From Nitrosomonadales bacterium (GTDB taxonomy: Bacteria > Pseudomonadota > Gammaproteobacteria > Burkholderiales > Nitrosomonadaceae): a DNA stretch of 11,523 bases. The first letter of the stretch is position 1, and each line of letters begins with the position of its first letter. The notes below the pieces were generated by a model, which worked only from the letters and a program-made list of their open reading frames with translations, searched no databases and was not told where the DNA came from. The stretch lies in assembly GCA_004525885.1 (NCBI GenBank), contig SPBV01000031.1, positions 1 to 11,523 of the forward strand. The letters are read 5' to 3'. The position numbers and the translations under genes are program-made. Below are positions 1-6,964 of this stretch, in pieces.

Positions 1-1
1 A

Positions 2-1072
2 GGTGCTAGCGAAGAATTAAGTAAGATAAATTTGCCGACACCAGAAACTGCGATCGCCGCCTCAATGTATGACTTACATATGTTCGTCATGTGGGTCTGT
101 CTGGCGATTTTTATTGGCGTGTTTGGCACAATGCTCTACTCGGTAATTAATCATCGTAAATCAAAGGGTTACAAGGCTGCAAATTTCCATCATAGCACAA
201 CCGTTGAAGTCATCTGGACGGTCATACCGTTCATAATTCTTATTGCTATGGGCTATCCTGCCACCCAAACGGTCATCGACATGAAGGACACTGCTACGCC
301 TGATATTACCATCAAGGCTACTGGCTATCAGTGGATGTGGGGTTATGACTATCTCCAGGGAGAGGGTGAAGGAATCAAATTCTTAAGTAAAATGTCCACC
401 CCAAGTGAACAAATCAGAAATAATTCCCCCAAGGGTGAGAATTATCTATTAGAAGTTGATAACAATGTTGTGGTTCCAGTAGGCAAGAAAATTCGTATCC
501 TCACCACCGCAAATGATGTGATTCATGCTTGGTCGGTGCAAGCGTTCGGGGTCAAGCAGGACGCCATTCCTGGCTTCATTCGCGACGCCTGGTTCAAGGC
601 CGAAAGGCCCGGTATTTACCGTGGCCAGTGTTCTGAATTATGCGGTAAGGAGCATGGTTTTATGCCCATAGTTGTGGAAGTAATGGAGCCAGAAAAATAC
701 TCCCAATGGGTAATTGCCCAAAAAGAGAAATCTGTAGAAGCAGTTGTTGATGTCAATAAAGAGTTTTCGATGGACGAGTTAAAAGCCCAAGGCGAAAAGA
801 TATACGCGGGCACCTGCGCTGCTTGCCACCAAGCTAATGGAAAAGGCATTCCTGGTGCATTCCCTGGGCTTGATGGATCAAAAATCACTAATGGGCCCAA
901 AGTCGATCACATTAAGATGGTAGTAAACGGTAAAGCGGGCACTGCAATGGCTGCATTCAAGCATTTATCAGATGTAGATATTGCAGCAGTTGTTACGTAC
1001 GAGCGCAATGCCTGGGGCAATACAACAGGTGACATAGTACAGCCTTCCGAAATCAAAGAATTTAGAAATTAA
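2..1072 (+). CDS. coxB: cytochrome c oxidase subunit II with C-terminal cytochrome c domain (5' partial)
   Basis: Subunit II of an aa3-type terminal oxidase. It takes electrons from cytochrome c through CuA and passes them to subunit I. The frame is open to the left edge, so the start and most of the signal peptide lie outside; the TTG at 32 is only an internal Leu of a mature N-terminus (NLPTPETAI). Counting from that TTG, two TM helices occupy about residues 12-38 and 55-82. The CuA ligands are all present: H165, C200, E202, C204, H208 and M211, with the family's usual spacing. A fused class I cytochrome c domain follows, with the haem-binding CAACH at residues 262-266 and a likely distal Met at 306. 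This is a caa3-like architecture. coxA starts 17 bases downstream. The call is secure; only the N-terminus is missing. Confidence 0.96.
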   Translation, partial: GASEELSKINLPTPETAIAASMYDLHMFVMWVCLAIFIGVFGTMLYSVINHRKSKGYKAANFHHSTTVEVIWTVIPFIILIAMGYPATQTVIDMKDTATPDITIKATGYQWMWGYDYLQGEGEGIKFLSKMSTPSEQIRNNSPKGENYLLEVDNNVVVPVGKKIRILTTANDVIHAWSVQAFGVKQDAIPGFIRDAWFKAERPGIYRGQCSELCGKEHGFMPIVVEVMEPEKYSQWVIAQKEKSVEAVVDVNKEFSMDELKAQGEKIYAGTCAACHQANGKGIPGAFPGLDGSKITNGPKVDHIKMVVNGKAGTAMAAFKHLSDVDIAAVVTYERNAWGNTTGDIVQPSEIKEFRN

Positions 1073-1089
1073 GCAACGAGGAGAAAATT

Positions 1090-2682
1090 ATGGCAGCAGT
1101 ACACCATCCTGACCACGGCCACGGCCACGAGCACGAACATCATGGCCCCCCCAGCGGCATCATGCGCTGGTTAACAACTACCAATCACAAAGACATCGGT
1201 ACACTTTACCTTTGGTTTAGCTTCATGATGTTCTTAACGGGTGGGGTGATGGCGTTAACTATCCGCTCTGAGTTGTTTCAACCGGGCTTGCAAATTGTCG
1301 AGCCGGAATTTTTCAATCAACTCACTACATTACATGGTCTGGTGATGGTATTTGGTGCCATTATGCCGGCCTTTGTTGGTTTTGCTAATTGGCAGATACC
1401 GATGATGATCGGCGCTCCAGATATGGCATTTGCCCGTATGAATAACTGGAGTTTCTGGTTGCTGCCACCAGCAGCTCTGCTGTTGATTAGTTCATTCTTT
1501 GTACCGGGTGGCGCGGCTGCAGGTGGCTGGACACTATATCCGCCACTTTCAACCCAGATGGGCATGGGAATGGATATGACCATTTTCGCTGTGCACATAC
1601 TGGGCGCTTCTTCCATTATGGGATCAATCAACATTGTTACTACTATTCTCAACATGCGCGCGCCAGGCATGACCATGATGAAAATGCCGTTATTTGTATG
1701 GACTTGGTTGATTACCGCTTATCTACTGCTCGCTGTAATGCCGGTACTAGCAGGCGCGGTAACCATGTTGCTGACTGATCGCCAGTTTGGTACCAATTTC
1801 TTTAATGCTGCTGGTGGTGGCGATCCGATCATGTTTCAGCATATTTTCTGGTTCTTTGGACATCCTGAAGTCTATATCATGATTCTGCCAGCGTTTGGGA
1901 TTGTCTCTCAAATTATTCCGACCTTCGCGCGCAAGCCATTGTTTGGGTACTCTTCGATGGTTTACGCCACTGCCTCCATTGCAATCCTTTCATTTATTGT
2001 TTGGGCGCATCACATGTTTACAGTAGGCATGCCGGTTACAGCTCAACTTTTTTTCATGTACGCTACTATGCTGATCGCGGTGCCAACCGGAGTAAAAGTG
2101 TTTAATTGGACGGCTACTATGTGGCGCGGCTCCATGACTTTTGAGGCCCCCATGCTGTTTGCCATCGGATTTATCTTCCTGTTCACTATCGGCGGATTCA
2201 GTGGCATAGTACTAGCAGTCGTGCCGGTAGATATACAGTTGCAAGAAACCTACTACGTAATCGCACACTTTCACTATGTTCTGGTATCAGGATCATTGTT
2301 TGCGCTGTTTGGTGGCGCATATTACTGGATGCCAAAATGGACTGGTAACATGTATGACGAAACCTTAGCCAAAACTCATTTCTGGTTATCTATGGTCTTC
2401 TTCAATCTCACTTTCTTTGTACAACATTTCTTGGGATTGGCTGGAATGCCCCGTCGCGTGCCCGACTATGCTTTACAGTTTGCTGATTTCAATATGATTT
2501 CTAGTATTGGTGCATTTGGTTTTGGTTTCAGCCAATTACTCTTTCTCTATGTGGCGCTGAAGTGTGTACGTGGTGGCAAAAAAGCGACTGATCAGGTGTG
2601 GGAGGATGCGGAGGGACTGGAATGGACATTGCCATCAACAGCACCATATCATAGCTTTGAGACGCCTCCACTGGTCAAATAG
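1090..2682 (+). CDS. coxA: cytochrome c oxidase subunit I (aa3-type, A1 family)
   Basis: Catalytic subunit of the haem-copper oxidase, reducing O2 to water and pumping protons across the inner membrane. The 530 residues form about twelve TM helices. Haem a ligands are H82 and H395, the haem a3 ligand is H393, CuB ligands are H258, H307 and H308, and Y262 is the residue expected to crosslink to H258. The D-channel is marked by D111 and E260 (GHPEVY, typical of A1 enzymes), and the K-channel by T333 and K336. The N-terminus is His-rich, with eight His among residues 5-18, before the conserved TTNHKDIGTLYL segment. A good Shine-Dalgarno (GAGGAG at about 1078-1083) precedes the ATG. It follows coxB closely and is cotranscribed with it by inference. 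All active-site residues are present, so the gene should be functional. Confidence 0.98.
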   Translation: MAAVHHPDHGHGHEHEHHGPPSGIMRWLTTTNHKDIGTLYLWFSFMMFLTGGVMALTIRSELFQPGLQIVEPEFFNQLTTLHGLVMVFGAIMPAFVGFANWQIPMMIGAPDMAFARMNNWSFWLLPPAALLLISSFFVPGGAAAGGWTLYPPLSTQMGMGMDMTIFAVHILGASSIMGSINIVTTILNMRAPGMTMMKMPLFVWTWLITAYLLLAVMPVLAGAVTMLLTDRQFGTNFFNAAGGGDPIMFQHIFWFFGHPEVYIMILPAFGIVSQIIPTFARKPLFGYSSMVYATASIAILSFIVWAHHMFTVGMPVTAQLFFMYATMLIAVPTGVKVFNWTATMWRGSMTFEAPMLFAIGFIFLFTIGGFSGIVLAVVPVDIQLQETYYVIAHFHYVLVSGSLFALFGGAYYWMPKWTGNMYDETLAKTHFWLSMVFFNLTFFVQHFLGLAGMPRRVPDYALQFADFNMISSIGAFGFGFSQLLFLYVALKCVRGGKKATDQVWEDAEGLEWTLPSTAPYHSFETPPLVK

Positions 2683-2696
2683 GAAGAAAAGACGGT

Positions 2697-2807
2697 ATGC
2701 AACAAGACCCGAAGTTACAGCGCAGCAAAAATATAAAAACCGCGCTGGTCCTTTGGGCAATCGTTGCTTTAATTATAGTTACATTTTTTTCTAAGCATTG
2801 GGGATGA
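2697..2807 (+). CDS. cytochrome oxidase small assembly protein, 36 aa, single TM
   Basis: A very short gene filling what would otherwise be the coxA-ctaG gap. It encodes 36 residues: a polar, basic N-terminus (MQQDPKLQRSKNIKT), one hydrophobic helix (about residues 15-31) and a short tail ending SKHWG. Charge distribution predicts the N-terminus in the cytoplasm. A purine-rich AGGAAG lies about 10 bases before the ATG, overlapping the coxA stop. Its TGA (2805-2807) overlaps the ctaG ATG (2804-2806) as ATGA, a classic coupling arrangement. Betaproteobacterial oxidase operons often carry a tiny one-helix protein at this position, annotated as a small cytochrome oxidase assembly protein. I assign it by size, topology and position. 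The molecular role is unknown. Confidence 0.8.
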   Translation: MQQDPKLQRSKNIKTALVLWAIVALIIVTFFSKHWG

Positions 2808-3367
2808 ACGCAGTACAGCCAAATCTCGCGATGTTAAAGAAACTGCTGATCGTGGCAATGGTAATGTTTGCCTTTGGCTACGCGATGATACCGTTTTACA
2901 AAAAGATTTGTGAGGTTGCTGGGTTAAACAACCTGTTGCAGCCAGACACAATAGTGGAGGAAACTCAGCAGGTAGATACTAGCCGTTTACTGACAGTCGA
3001 ACTGGACGCGAATACTCGTGGATTGCCGTGGCAATTTAAACCACTACAATCAACTGTACAGATGCATCCAGGTGAACTAGTAGAGGTAATGTATGAAATT
3101 AAGAATGACTCAGGCCGCGAGGTTACTGGACAAGCAATACCCAGCTATGCACCGCTTCTGGTCTCGCAATATATAAAAAAGCTCGAGTGTTTTTGTTTTA
3201 CTAAACAAGTTTTAAAACCGTATGAGACTCGGCAAATGCCTGTTCAGTTCTTAATTGAATCTGGGTTTCCGGATGATATAAGTACCGTGTCTATCTCATA
3301 TACATTTTTTGAACTTAGTAGTGACGCCACATCTAGCAATGACGTTCGTACGAAAAGTAAAATTTGA
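2804..3367 (+). CDS. ctaG: cytochrome c oxidase assembly protein CtaG/Cox11 (CuB copper chaperone)
   Basis: Cox11-family protein that delivers copper to the CuB site of subunit I. The 187 residues have a short cytoplasmic N-terminus, one TM anchor (about residues 11-30, ending IPFYKKIC) and a periplasmic immunoglobulin-like domain. The copper-binding ECFCF motif is at 128-132 (C129, C131), followed by the family block PYETRQMPVQF and VSISYTFF. C36 just after the helix is also conserved in the family. The start is the ATG at 2804, whose bases overlap the stop of the preceding small gene. An upstream in-frame TTG at 2798 would give two extra residues but lacks support. The end overlaps the next gene as TTGA. 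Length and motifs are normal. Confidence 0.95.
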   Translation: MNAVQPNLAMLKKLLIVAMVMFAFGYAMIPFYKKICEVAGLNNLLQPDTIVEETQQVDTSRLLTVELDANTRGLPWQFKPLQSTVQMHPGELVEVMYEIKNDSGREVTGQAIPSYAPLLVSQYIKKLECFCFTKQVLKPYETRQMPVQFLIESGFPDDISTVSISYTFFELSSDATSSNDVRTKSKI

Positions 3368-3573
3368 AGGAAGAAGCCAACAAAGCTGTTAAAGCTACAC
3401 CCATACAAGTTGCAAAAGCTGTATTCTGGGCTTTTTTTGGTGTACGAAAAAATAGTGACCACGCTGCTGATGTAGAATTACTAACACTAAAACAAGTAGT
3501 AATTGGGGGGGTTATCGGTGCGGCTTTATTTGTTGGGTCTCTGCTGATGTTAGTCAAATTTATGACAAGTTGA
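3364..3573 (+). CDS. DUF2970 family small membrane protein
   Basis: A 69-residue protein of a family regularly found between ctaG and coxC in betaproteobacterial oxidase operons. An amphipathic, basic first half carries the recognisable stretch VFWAFFGVRKNSDH (residues 20-33), followed by one TM helix (about 44-66). The only sensible start is the TTG at 3364, which overlaps the ctaG stop (TTGA); no ATG or GTG gives the conserved N-terminal half. Translation probably depends on coupling, since no strong Shine-Dalgarno is visible. The coding region contains a run of seven G (3505-3511), a spot where sequencing or replication slippage would destroy the frame; the frame is intact here. The function is unknown; a role in oxidase assembly or stability is inferred from position alone. 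Confidence 0.85.
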   Translation: MKEEANKAVKATPIQVAKAVFWAFFGVRKNSDHAADVELLTLKQVVIGGVIGAALFVGSLLMLVKFMTS

Positions 3574-3605
3574 GAATTGATTAAAATATACGTGGGAGAA
3601 TAAGC

Positions 3606-4460
3606 ATGAGCCAAGAAGCAACGACGAATCAATACTATATTCCAAAGCCTTCAACCTGGCCTATGACTGGGGCGATTGCCATTTTCTTTATGGGTTTTGG
3701 TGCTGCGTTTACTGTCAACAAACTTCCAATTGGTTATGCATCCCTGGCAATTGGATTTGCCATTCTTATTTACATGCTCTTCGGTTGGTTCGGTACTGTA
3801 GCGCGAGAAAGCGAAGATGGTAAATTCAACAAGCAGGTTGATAGTTCCTTCCGCTGGGGTATGAGTTGGTTTATTTTCACCGAAGTCATGTTCTTTGCCG
3901 GATTCTTTGGCGCGCTATATTACATGCGGGTGTTATCGGTTCCCTGGCTTGGTGATCTGGAGCACAAACTATTATGGCCTGATTTTGCTGGCGGATGGCC
4001 TACAGCTGGTCCCGGCGCAACGGAAAAGTATACGGCCATGGGTGCGTGGGGTTTGCCAGCGTTTAATACCGCATTATTGTTAACTTCTGGTGTGACAGTT
4101 ACTTGGGCACATTGGGCGCTTAAGCTTAACAAGCGCAGTCAACTCAAATGGGGTTTATTTCTGACGATTGCGTTAGGTGCTCTCTTCATTGGTTGCCAGG
4201 CTTACGAGTATATGCATGCATATTCAGAACTCAATTTGAAGCTTACAACTGGTGCCTATGGCGCTAGTTTCTTCATGCTAACAGGCTTCCATGGTTTTCA
4301 TGTAACGCTCGGTGCAATCATGTTAACAGTAATTTACTTTCGAGTTCTGGCAGGCCACTTCAAACCTGAACATCATTTTGGTTTTGAGGGGGTATCTTGG
4401 TATTGGCACTTTGTTGATGTGGTCTGGCTGGGTCTGTTTGTGTTTGTTTACTTGCTATAA
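3606..4460 (+). CDS. coxC: cytochrome c oxidase subunit III
   Basis: Core membrane subunit III of the aa3 oxidase. It stabilises subunit I and helps proton uptake into the D-channel. The 284 residues form about seven TM helices. Family signatures are WGMSWFIFTEVMFFAGFFGA (about residues 84-103) with its conserved Glu, and near the C-terminus GFHGFHVTLGAIML and FEGVSWYWHFVDVVWLGLFV. The ATG at 3606 is preceded by GGGAGA at a normal distance, so this start is firm. A 32-base gap separates it from the DUF2970 gene. Downstream, the convergent DUF2909 gene ends only 30 bases away. I see no intrinsic terminator in that gap, so read-through toward SURF1 is possible. Nothing is missing. Confidence 0.97.
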   Translation: MSQEATTNQYYIPKPSTWPMTGAIAIFFMGFGAAFTVNKLPIGYASLAIGFAILIYMLFGWFGTVARESEDGKFNKQVDSSFRWGMSWFIFTEVMFFAGFFGALYYMRVLSVPWLGDLEHKLLWPDFAGGWPTAGPGATEKYTAMGAWGLPAFNTALLLTSGVTVTWAHWALKLNKRSQLKWGLFLTIALGALFIGCQAYEYMHAYSELNLKLTTGAYGASFFMLTGFHGFHVTLGAIMLTVIYFRVLAGHFKPEHHFGFEGVSWYWHFVDVVWLGLFVFVYLL

Positions 4461-4490
4461 CAATAAACCAATTTCGAACATTGAAAAAAT

Positions 4491-4685
4491 CTATTGTTTG
4501 CCAGGAATAATGCCGAAATAGTATCCCAGCATCAGTATAATGAATAGTGCAATAGATAAGCCAATTCGTAATGTGAGAGACTTAAGCATGCGTGTGCTCT
4601 GACCTTTGTCCTTAACCATGTAATACAGCGCGGACGCAAGACTAGCAAATATGAATAGAAAAAATAGGACGGCGATAATCTTCAA
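4491..4685 (-). CDS. twin transmembrane protein, DUF2909 family
   Basis: A 64-residue protein made almost entirely of two TM helices (about residues 2-23 and 40-60), joined by a short basic loop (KDKGQSTRM) that should lie in the cytoplasm. This matches the DUF2909 'twin transmembrane protein' family, commonly placed next to coxC and SURF1 in betaproteobacteria. The start appears to be a TTG at 4685-4683; a stop lies five codons upstream and no ATG or GTG fits the conserved MKII beginning. It lies on the strand opposite all its neighbours, between coxC and SURF1, so transcription of the oxidase operon would run antisense through it. The function is unknown; a link to oxidase biogenesis is inferred only from recurrent linkage. 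Confidence 0.82.
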   Translation of the reverse strand: MKIIAVLFFLFIFASLASALYYMVKDKGQSTRMLKSLTLRIGLSIALFIILMLGYYFGIIPGKQ

Positions 4686-4754
4686 TATTTTTTTAGCCTA
4701 CTTTAAAAGTATATGGTCTGGGCAAGAGTTTAGACGAGATTAGCGAACTAACCA

Positions 4755-5477
4755 ATGACTATTTTGGGCTGGCAGTTCAGGGTCAAGTTTTGGCCAACAG
4801 CTGCTGCTATATTTTTCATGGTTGTTATGGTGATGCTGGGTAACTGGCAGCTTTCTCGGGCTCAAGAAAAAGAAGCGCGGCAGGAGCAGTTAAATCGACT
4901 TTCACAGCAGCCAGTAATATCGTTGCCTACAACGTTAATTAAGCTTGAGGATTATCAGTTTCGCAAGGTTGAGGTGCATGGAACGTACGTTCCCTCACAT
5001 ACAATCTATTTGGACAACAAGATAAATCAGGGTAGAGCTGGCTATCAAGTCATCACACCAGTTAAGTTAGGTGAGAGCTCTATGCATGTTTTAATTAATC
5101 GTGGATGGGTTGCCGCAGGCCGTACTCGTAGCGAATTGCCGAATATACCCACTCCTAGTAGCAGAATAACGGTTTCGGGAATAGCAAACTCGCCGACAAT
5201 GAGAACTCTGGAACTTTCTACGGAGACGGTGTCAGGACAAGTTTGGGAGAACCTTCATCTGGATCGTTATCGCAAGACAACAGGACTTACGCTGCAACCT
5301 TTAGTAATTTTGCAAGAAAATGATGTTAAAGACGGTTTAGTCCGTCAATGGAGTCGCCCTGATTCTGGTGCGAGCAGAAACCTAGGGTATGCATTTCAGT
5401 GGTTTTCGATGGCTTTAGCAGTATTAATATTATATTTGGTATTGAGTGTTAAAAGAGATCCCCCCAAAAACGAATAG
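4755..5477 (+). CDS. SURF1 family cytochrome oxidase biogenesis protein
   Basis: SURF1/Shy1 homologue, an inner-membrane factor implicated in inserting or holding haem a during subunit I assembly. The 240 residues have the standard topology: an N-terminal TM helix (about 12-30), a large periplasmic domain, and a C-terminal TM helix (about 212-231). Family motifs are LGNWQLSRAQEKE after the first helix, FRKVEVHGTYVP, GYQVITPV, INRGWVAAGRTR and the closing LGYAFQWFSMALAV. The ATG at 4755 has no strong ribosome site, but its position just before the first helix fits the family. The 69-base gap from the divergent DUF2909 gene may hold a promoter, although I could not pick a convincing one. The 3' end overlaps the next gene by 32 bases. 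Confidence 0.95.
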   Translation: MTILGWQFRVKFWPTAAAIFFMVVMVMLGNWQLSRAQEKEARQEQLNRLSQQPVISLPTTLIKLEDYQFRKVEVHGTYVPSHTIYLDNKINQGRAGYQVITPVKLGESSMHVLINRGWVAAGRTRSELPNIPTPSSRITVSGIANSPTMRTLELSTETVSGQVWENLHLDRYRKTTGLTLQPLVILQENDVKDGLVRQWSRPDSGASRNLGYAFQWFSMALAVLILYLVLSVKRDPPKNE

Positions 5478-6024
5478 ACGTAAGCTATTCTTGTTGATGG
5501 CAGTAATGATTGCGCCAATAGCGCTTTCTTACATGCTATTTTTCTGGGGACCGCCGTCAGGTAGCGTAAATTATGGAGAGCTGATTGAGGTCAAAGTATT
5601 GCCGGATGTAGCTTTGCGCAAAACAAATGGCGTAGCATTTAATATTAGCCAGCTACACGGAAAGTGGATAATGCTAGTCGTAGATTCCGGAGTATGTGAG
5701 GAATCTTGCCGCAAAAAACTTTACTATATGCGCCAGGTGCGTCTGATGCAAAAAAATGAAATGGAACGTATAGAACGTGCATGGCTGATCGATGATGATA
5801 AAGCACCAGAAATTGGCATTAAAGAGGACTTCAAAGGGACAGTATTTATTAATGCTAAAGATAACGAATTGCTAAAGGAAATCCCGGCAAAAATATCACG
5901 GCATGATCATATTTATATAATTGATCCACTAGGAAACTTGATGATGCGCTTTCCAAAGGATGCTGACCCATCGAAGATGGCAAAAGACATTAAGCGGCTG
6001 CTTAAGATTTCACAAATTGGATAA
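5446..6024 (+). CDS. membrane-anchored SCO/thioredoxin-like cytochrome oxidase biogenesis protein
   Basis: A 192-residue protein of a betaproteobacterial family found between SURF1 and ctaA/ctaB. A basic N-terminus (residues 1-13), one TM helix (about 14-34) and a periplasmic thioredoxin-like domain are visible. That domain carries a CEESC (C84, C88) CxxxC pair in the position of the copper site of SCO proteins. Further conserved-looking blocks are RRKLYYMRQVRLMQ-like residues after the Cys pair, and DHIYIIDPLGNLMMRFPKDADP (about 154-175, with H153 and H155). Copper binding or thiol reduction is inferred from the fold and motif. The start is a GTG at 5446 inside the SURF1 end; the next in-frame start would cut off the basic N-terminus. 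It is distinct from the true SCO1 protein encoded at 6965. Confidence 0.85.
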   Translation: MLKEIPPKTNRRKLFLLMAVMIAPIALSYMLFFWGPPSGSVNYGELIEVKVLPDVALRKTNGVAFNISQLHGKWIMLVVDSGVCEESCRKKLYYMRQVRLMQKNEMERIERAWLIDDDKAPEIGIKEDFKGTVFINAKDNELLKEIPAKISRHDHIYIIDPLGNLMMRFPKDADPSKMAKDIKRLLKISQIG

Positions 6025-6062
6025 GGACAGGTCTACCTGCAACAGATTATAGGATAGATGTT

Positions 6063-6956
6063 ATGACTACTAGTTTAGTTTGGCAACATACAGCTTCACG
6101 TGTGCAACAATTTTATCGGTTAACTAAGCCGAGAGTTGTATCGCTTATTGTTTTTACTGCAATTATAGGTATGTTCCTTTCCGTCCCAGGCGCAGTTCCA
6201 TTAAACGCTCTGATTTTTGGCACCATTGGAATTGCTTTGGTTGCGGGTGCAGCAGCAGCAGTAAATTGCTTGGTGGAACAGAAAATCGATTCTGTTATGG
6301 CGCGTACGCGTGGCAGGCCTTTACCAAGGGGGGAAGTAACTTCTCCAGAAACCTTATTTTTCTTGGTGGTTATTGGTGGGGGTGGCTTATACATGCTCCA
6401 CCAGTGGGTGAACCCACTGACGATGTGGCTTACTTTGGTCACATTCGTAGGCTATGCCATTATCTACACAGTGATACTTAAGCCTCTAACACCACAGAAT
6501 ATTGTCATTGGTGGTGCTTCTGGTGCAATGCCGCCAGTACTCGGATGGACGGCTGTAACAGGAGAAATATCTGCTGATGCCTTGCTTCTATTCCTCATAA
6601 TCTTTGCATGGACCCCACCTCATTTCTGGGCACTTGCACTCTACCGGAAACTAGAATATGCCAAGGTTGGTATGCCGATGCTACCGGTAACTCATGGCGA
6701 TAATTTTACCCGTTTGCATGTGCTCCTTTACACTTTTATACTCTGTGCTGTTACGCTGATGCCGTATGCCACCCAAATGGGCGGATTGATTTACCTTGTC
6801 AGCGCGGTAATTTTAGATGCAATATTCCTGTACTACGCAGTAAAAATTTATCTTGATTATAGCGATCATCTTGCACGCGTAACCTTTCGCTATTCAATCT
6901 TTTATCTGACAGCTCTATTCACTGCATTACTAGTTGATCATTACTTTTACTTCTGA
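6063..6956 (+). CDS. ctaB: protohaem IX farnesyltransferase (haem O synthase)
   Basis: UbiA-superfamily membrane prenyltransferase (CtaB/CyoE/COX10) that adds a farnesyl group to protohaem IX to make haem O, the precursor of haem A. The 297 residues form about eight to nine TM helices. The first catalytic region is N68 to R85, with IDSVMARTRGRPLP. The usual NxxxD position here reads NCLVE, so E72 replaces the commoner Asp. The second region is FAWTPPHFWALALYRKLEY followed by GMPMLPVTHG. The ATG at 6063 starts shortly before the TKPRVVSLIVFTA motif, as expected. It lies 38 bases after the SCO-like gene, a spot where many relatives have ctaA. SCO1 follows after 8 bases, so the two are almost certainly cotranscribed. 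Confidence 0.95.
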   Translation: MTTSLVWQHTASRVQQFYRLTKPRVVSLIVFTAIIGMFLSVPGAVPLNALIFGTIGIALVAGAAAAVNCLVEQKIDSVMARTRGRPLPRGEVTSPETLFFLVVIGGGGLYMLHQWVNPLTMWLTLVTFVGYAIIYTVILKPLTPQNIVIGGASGAMPPVLGWTAVTGEISADALLLFLIIFAWTPPHFWALALYRKLEYAKVGMPMLPVTHGDNFTRLHVLLYTFILCAVTLMPYATQMGGLIYLVSAVILDAIFLYYAVKIYLDYSDHLARVTFRYSIFYLTALFTALLVDHYFYF

Positions 6957-6964
6957 TCAATATT

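Noticed and set aside
616..900. 94-codon open frame on the minus strand inside coxB
   Set aside because: It lies wholly within the CuA and cytochrome c coding region, whose motifs prove the plus strand; no family resemblance.
1317..1676. 119-codon minus-strand frame inside coxA
   Set aside because: Antisense shadow of a strongly conserved membrane protein gene; its apparent Met/Pro/Ile richness mirrors the coxA codons.
2564..2794. 76-codon plus-strand frame across the end of coxA
   Set aside because: Out of frame with coxA and with the 36-codon gene at 2697; a very basic, low-complexity product with no recognisable fold.
3333..3632. 99-codon minus-strand frame over the DUF2970 gene
   Set aside because: Overlaps ctaG, DUF2970 and coxC starts, which are all supported by family motifs; nothing recognisable in the product.
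6113..6481. Minus-strand (6113-6442) and alternate plus-strand (6266-6481) frames inside ctaB
   Set aside because: Both are shadows of the ctaB catalytic-motif region.
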